From: Rhodocyclaceae bacterium
GTDB lineage: Bacteria; Pseudomonadota; Gammaproteobacteria; Burkholderiales; Rhodocyclaceae
DNA length: 64,000 bases
Reading direction: 5' to 3'
Assembly: GCA_023230455.1 (NCBI GenBank)
Contig: JALNXH010000019.1
Span: 1 to 64,000 of the forward strand
Part shown: positions 63,107-64,000 of the stretch, piece by piece
Numbering within the stretch: position 1 is the first letter of the stretch
Layout: every line of letters starts with the position of its first letter
The notes under the pieces: model-generated
The model's database searches: none
Told to the model about the DNA's origin: nothing
The model's input: the letters and a program-made list of their open reading frames with translations, nothing else
Made by a program: the position numbers and the translations under genes

Positions 63107-63615
63107 GCCACAGCCATCCTCTTGTCGGCATCGTTATGGGTTCGGATTCCGACTGGCCCACCCTACAGGCTGCCGCACGCATCCTCGAAGACTTCGCCGT
63201 GGCTTACGAGGCGCGGGTGGTCTCGGCCCACCGCACGCCCGACCTGTTGTTCGACTACGCGGCCTCCGCACAGGAGCGCGGGCTGCGCGCGATCATCGCC
63301 GGAGCCGGCGGAGCGGCGCATTTGCCCGGCATGCTGGCGGCGAAGACCATCGTTCCGGTGCTCGGCGTACCGGTGCAGAGCAAAGCTCTGTCCGGGCTCG
63401 ACTCGTTGCTCTCGATCGTGCAGATGCCGAAGGGCATCCCGGTCGCTACCTTTGCCATCGGCGAAGCCGGTGCCGCCAATGCGGCGTTGACGGCGGTCGC
63501 GATGCTCGCCACCACCGATCGCAACCTCGCGACGAAACTCGAAGCCTACCGCGCCGCGCAGACCGAGAAGGTGCTGGAGATGAAGCTGGAGTTGCCCGCG
63601 GAGAAAAAAGCGTGA
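63103..63615 (+). CDS. purE: N5-carboxyaminoimidazole ribonucleotide mutase
   Basis: Converts N5-CAIR to CAIR in purine synthesis (class I PurE). The 170-residue protein has 'VGIVMGSDSDWPTLQAAARI' (residues ~8-27), 'EARVVSAHRTPDLLFDYA' with the active-site His, 'IIAGAGGAAHLPGMLAAKTI' and 'VPVLGVPVQSKALSGLDSLL'. The ATG overlaps the folD stop; purK overlaps its own stop by 4 bases (GTGA). A coupled folD-purE-purK operon. Confidence 0.96.
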   Translation: MSHSHPLVGIVMGSDSDWPTLQAAARILEDFAVAYEARVVSAHRTPDLLFDYAASAQERGLRAIIAGAGGAAHLPGMLAAKTIVPVLGVPVQSKALSGLDSLLSIVQMPKGIPVATFAIGEAGAANAALTAVAMLATTDRNLATKLEAYRAAQTEKVLEMKLELPAEKKA

Positions 63616-64000
63616 TCCTGCCGCCCGCCACCCTCGGCATGCTCGGAGGCGGCCAGTTGGGCCGCTTCTTCGTTATGGCGGCGCACGAACTCGGCTATCG
63701 GGTGATCGTTCTCGATCCCGATGCCAACAGCCCCGCCGGCCGCATTGCCGACCGCCACCTGCAAGCCGCTTACGAAGACCAGGATGCGCTGAACGTGTTT
63801 GCGGGGAGTTGTGCCGCGGTGACCACCGAGTTCGAGAACGTGCCAGCCGAGTCGCTCGCCTACCTGGCCAAGTTCGTCCCGGTGCGACCGGGCGCCGAGG
63901 CGGTGGCGATCTGCCAGAACCGCATGGCGGAGAAAGGATTCCTCAAGCGCAGCGGCATTCCCCATGCGCCGTATGCGGATGTGCGCAGCGAGGACGATCT
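63612..64000 (+). CDS. purK: N5-carboxyaminoimidazole ribonucleotide synthase, N-terminal part
   Basis: ATP-grasp enzyme that makes N5-CAIR from AIR, ATP and bicarbonate; the 3' end is beyond the window. The first ~129 residues are present: 'LGMLGGGQLGRFFVMAAHEL' (residues ~8-27), 'VIVLDPDANSPAGRIADRHL' and 'VTTEFENVPAESLAYL', all PurK landmarks. The start is GTG at 63612, overlapping the purE stop, with GGAG ten bases upstream. Confidence 0.94.
   Translation, partial: MILPPATLGMLGGGQLGRFFVMAAHELGYRVIVLDPDANSPAGRIADRHLQAAYEDQDALNVFAGSCAAVTTEFENVPAESLAYLAKFVPVRPGAEAVAICQNRMAEKGFLKRSGIPHAPYADVRSEDD

Overview
The window looks like chromosomal DNA of a motile, GC-rich Betaproteobacterium, probably near the Rhodocyclales. 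This is inferred from gene content: a FleSR/sigma-54 and sigma-28 flagellar hierarchy, a homodimeric-E1 pyruvate dehydrogenase with an HslV-like 'betaproteobacterial proteasome homologue' in its operon, an ilvE / zf-CHCC / waaF cluster, and a Fe-S 2-oxoacid:acceptor oxidoreductase. No rRNA or other decisive marker is present.

Layout. 1-6.3 kb: late flagellar genes (3' end of flagellin, fliD, fliS, fliT, fliK, an FlhB C-terminal paralogue, ycgR). 6.3-10.6 kb: topoisomerase IV (parE, parC). 10.7-12.0 kb: a class III adenylate cyclase fused to hemerythrin. 12.0-20.8 kb: fliE, the two-component pair fleR/fleS, then fliF-G-H-I and an HDOD protein. Sigma-54 elements lie before fliE and fliF, and sigma-28 elements before fliD and possibly fliK.

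20.8-31.2 kb: a one-strand cluster for terminal alkane (or similar aliphatic) oxidation. In transcription order it holds an acyl-CoA ligase, a CYP153 P450, a [2Fe-2S] ferredoxin, a GMC alcohol dehydrogenase (AlkJ-like), an unknown 83-residue protein, a MalT/AlkS-type regulator, an AlkK-like ligase and a 3' remnant of an acyl-CoA dehydrogenase ending at a 19-bp-arm palindrome. Hydroxylation, alcohol oxidation and CoA activation are covered; ferredoxin reductase and aldehyde dehydrogenase are not. A 30-bp palindrome is centred on the -10 box of the regulator.

31.4-48.3 kb: mostly housekeeping (tRNA-Ser, mltF, serS, pterin dehydratase, rarA, phosphohexomutase, waaF, zf-CHCC, ilvE, nudix, mnmA, GST, purB, rpiA), interrupted by an exported three-gene unit (unknown helical protein, double PilJ-domain protein, Tat multicopper oxidase).

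48.3-61.1 kb: pyruvate metabolism. The operon aceE-aceF-proteasome homologue-lpdA runs leftwards. Diverging from it is a four-subunit 2-oxoacid:acceptor oxidoreductase operon, split between alpha and beta by an HNH nuclease and a BRO-N protein. 61.2-64 kb: an exported ankyrin protein, folD, purE and the start of purK.
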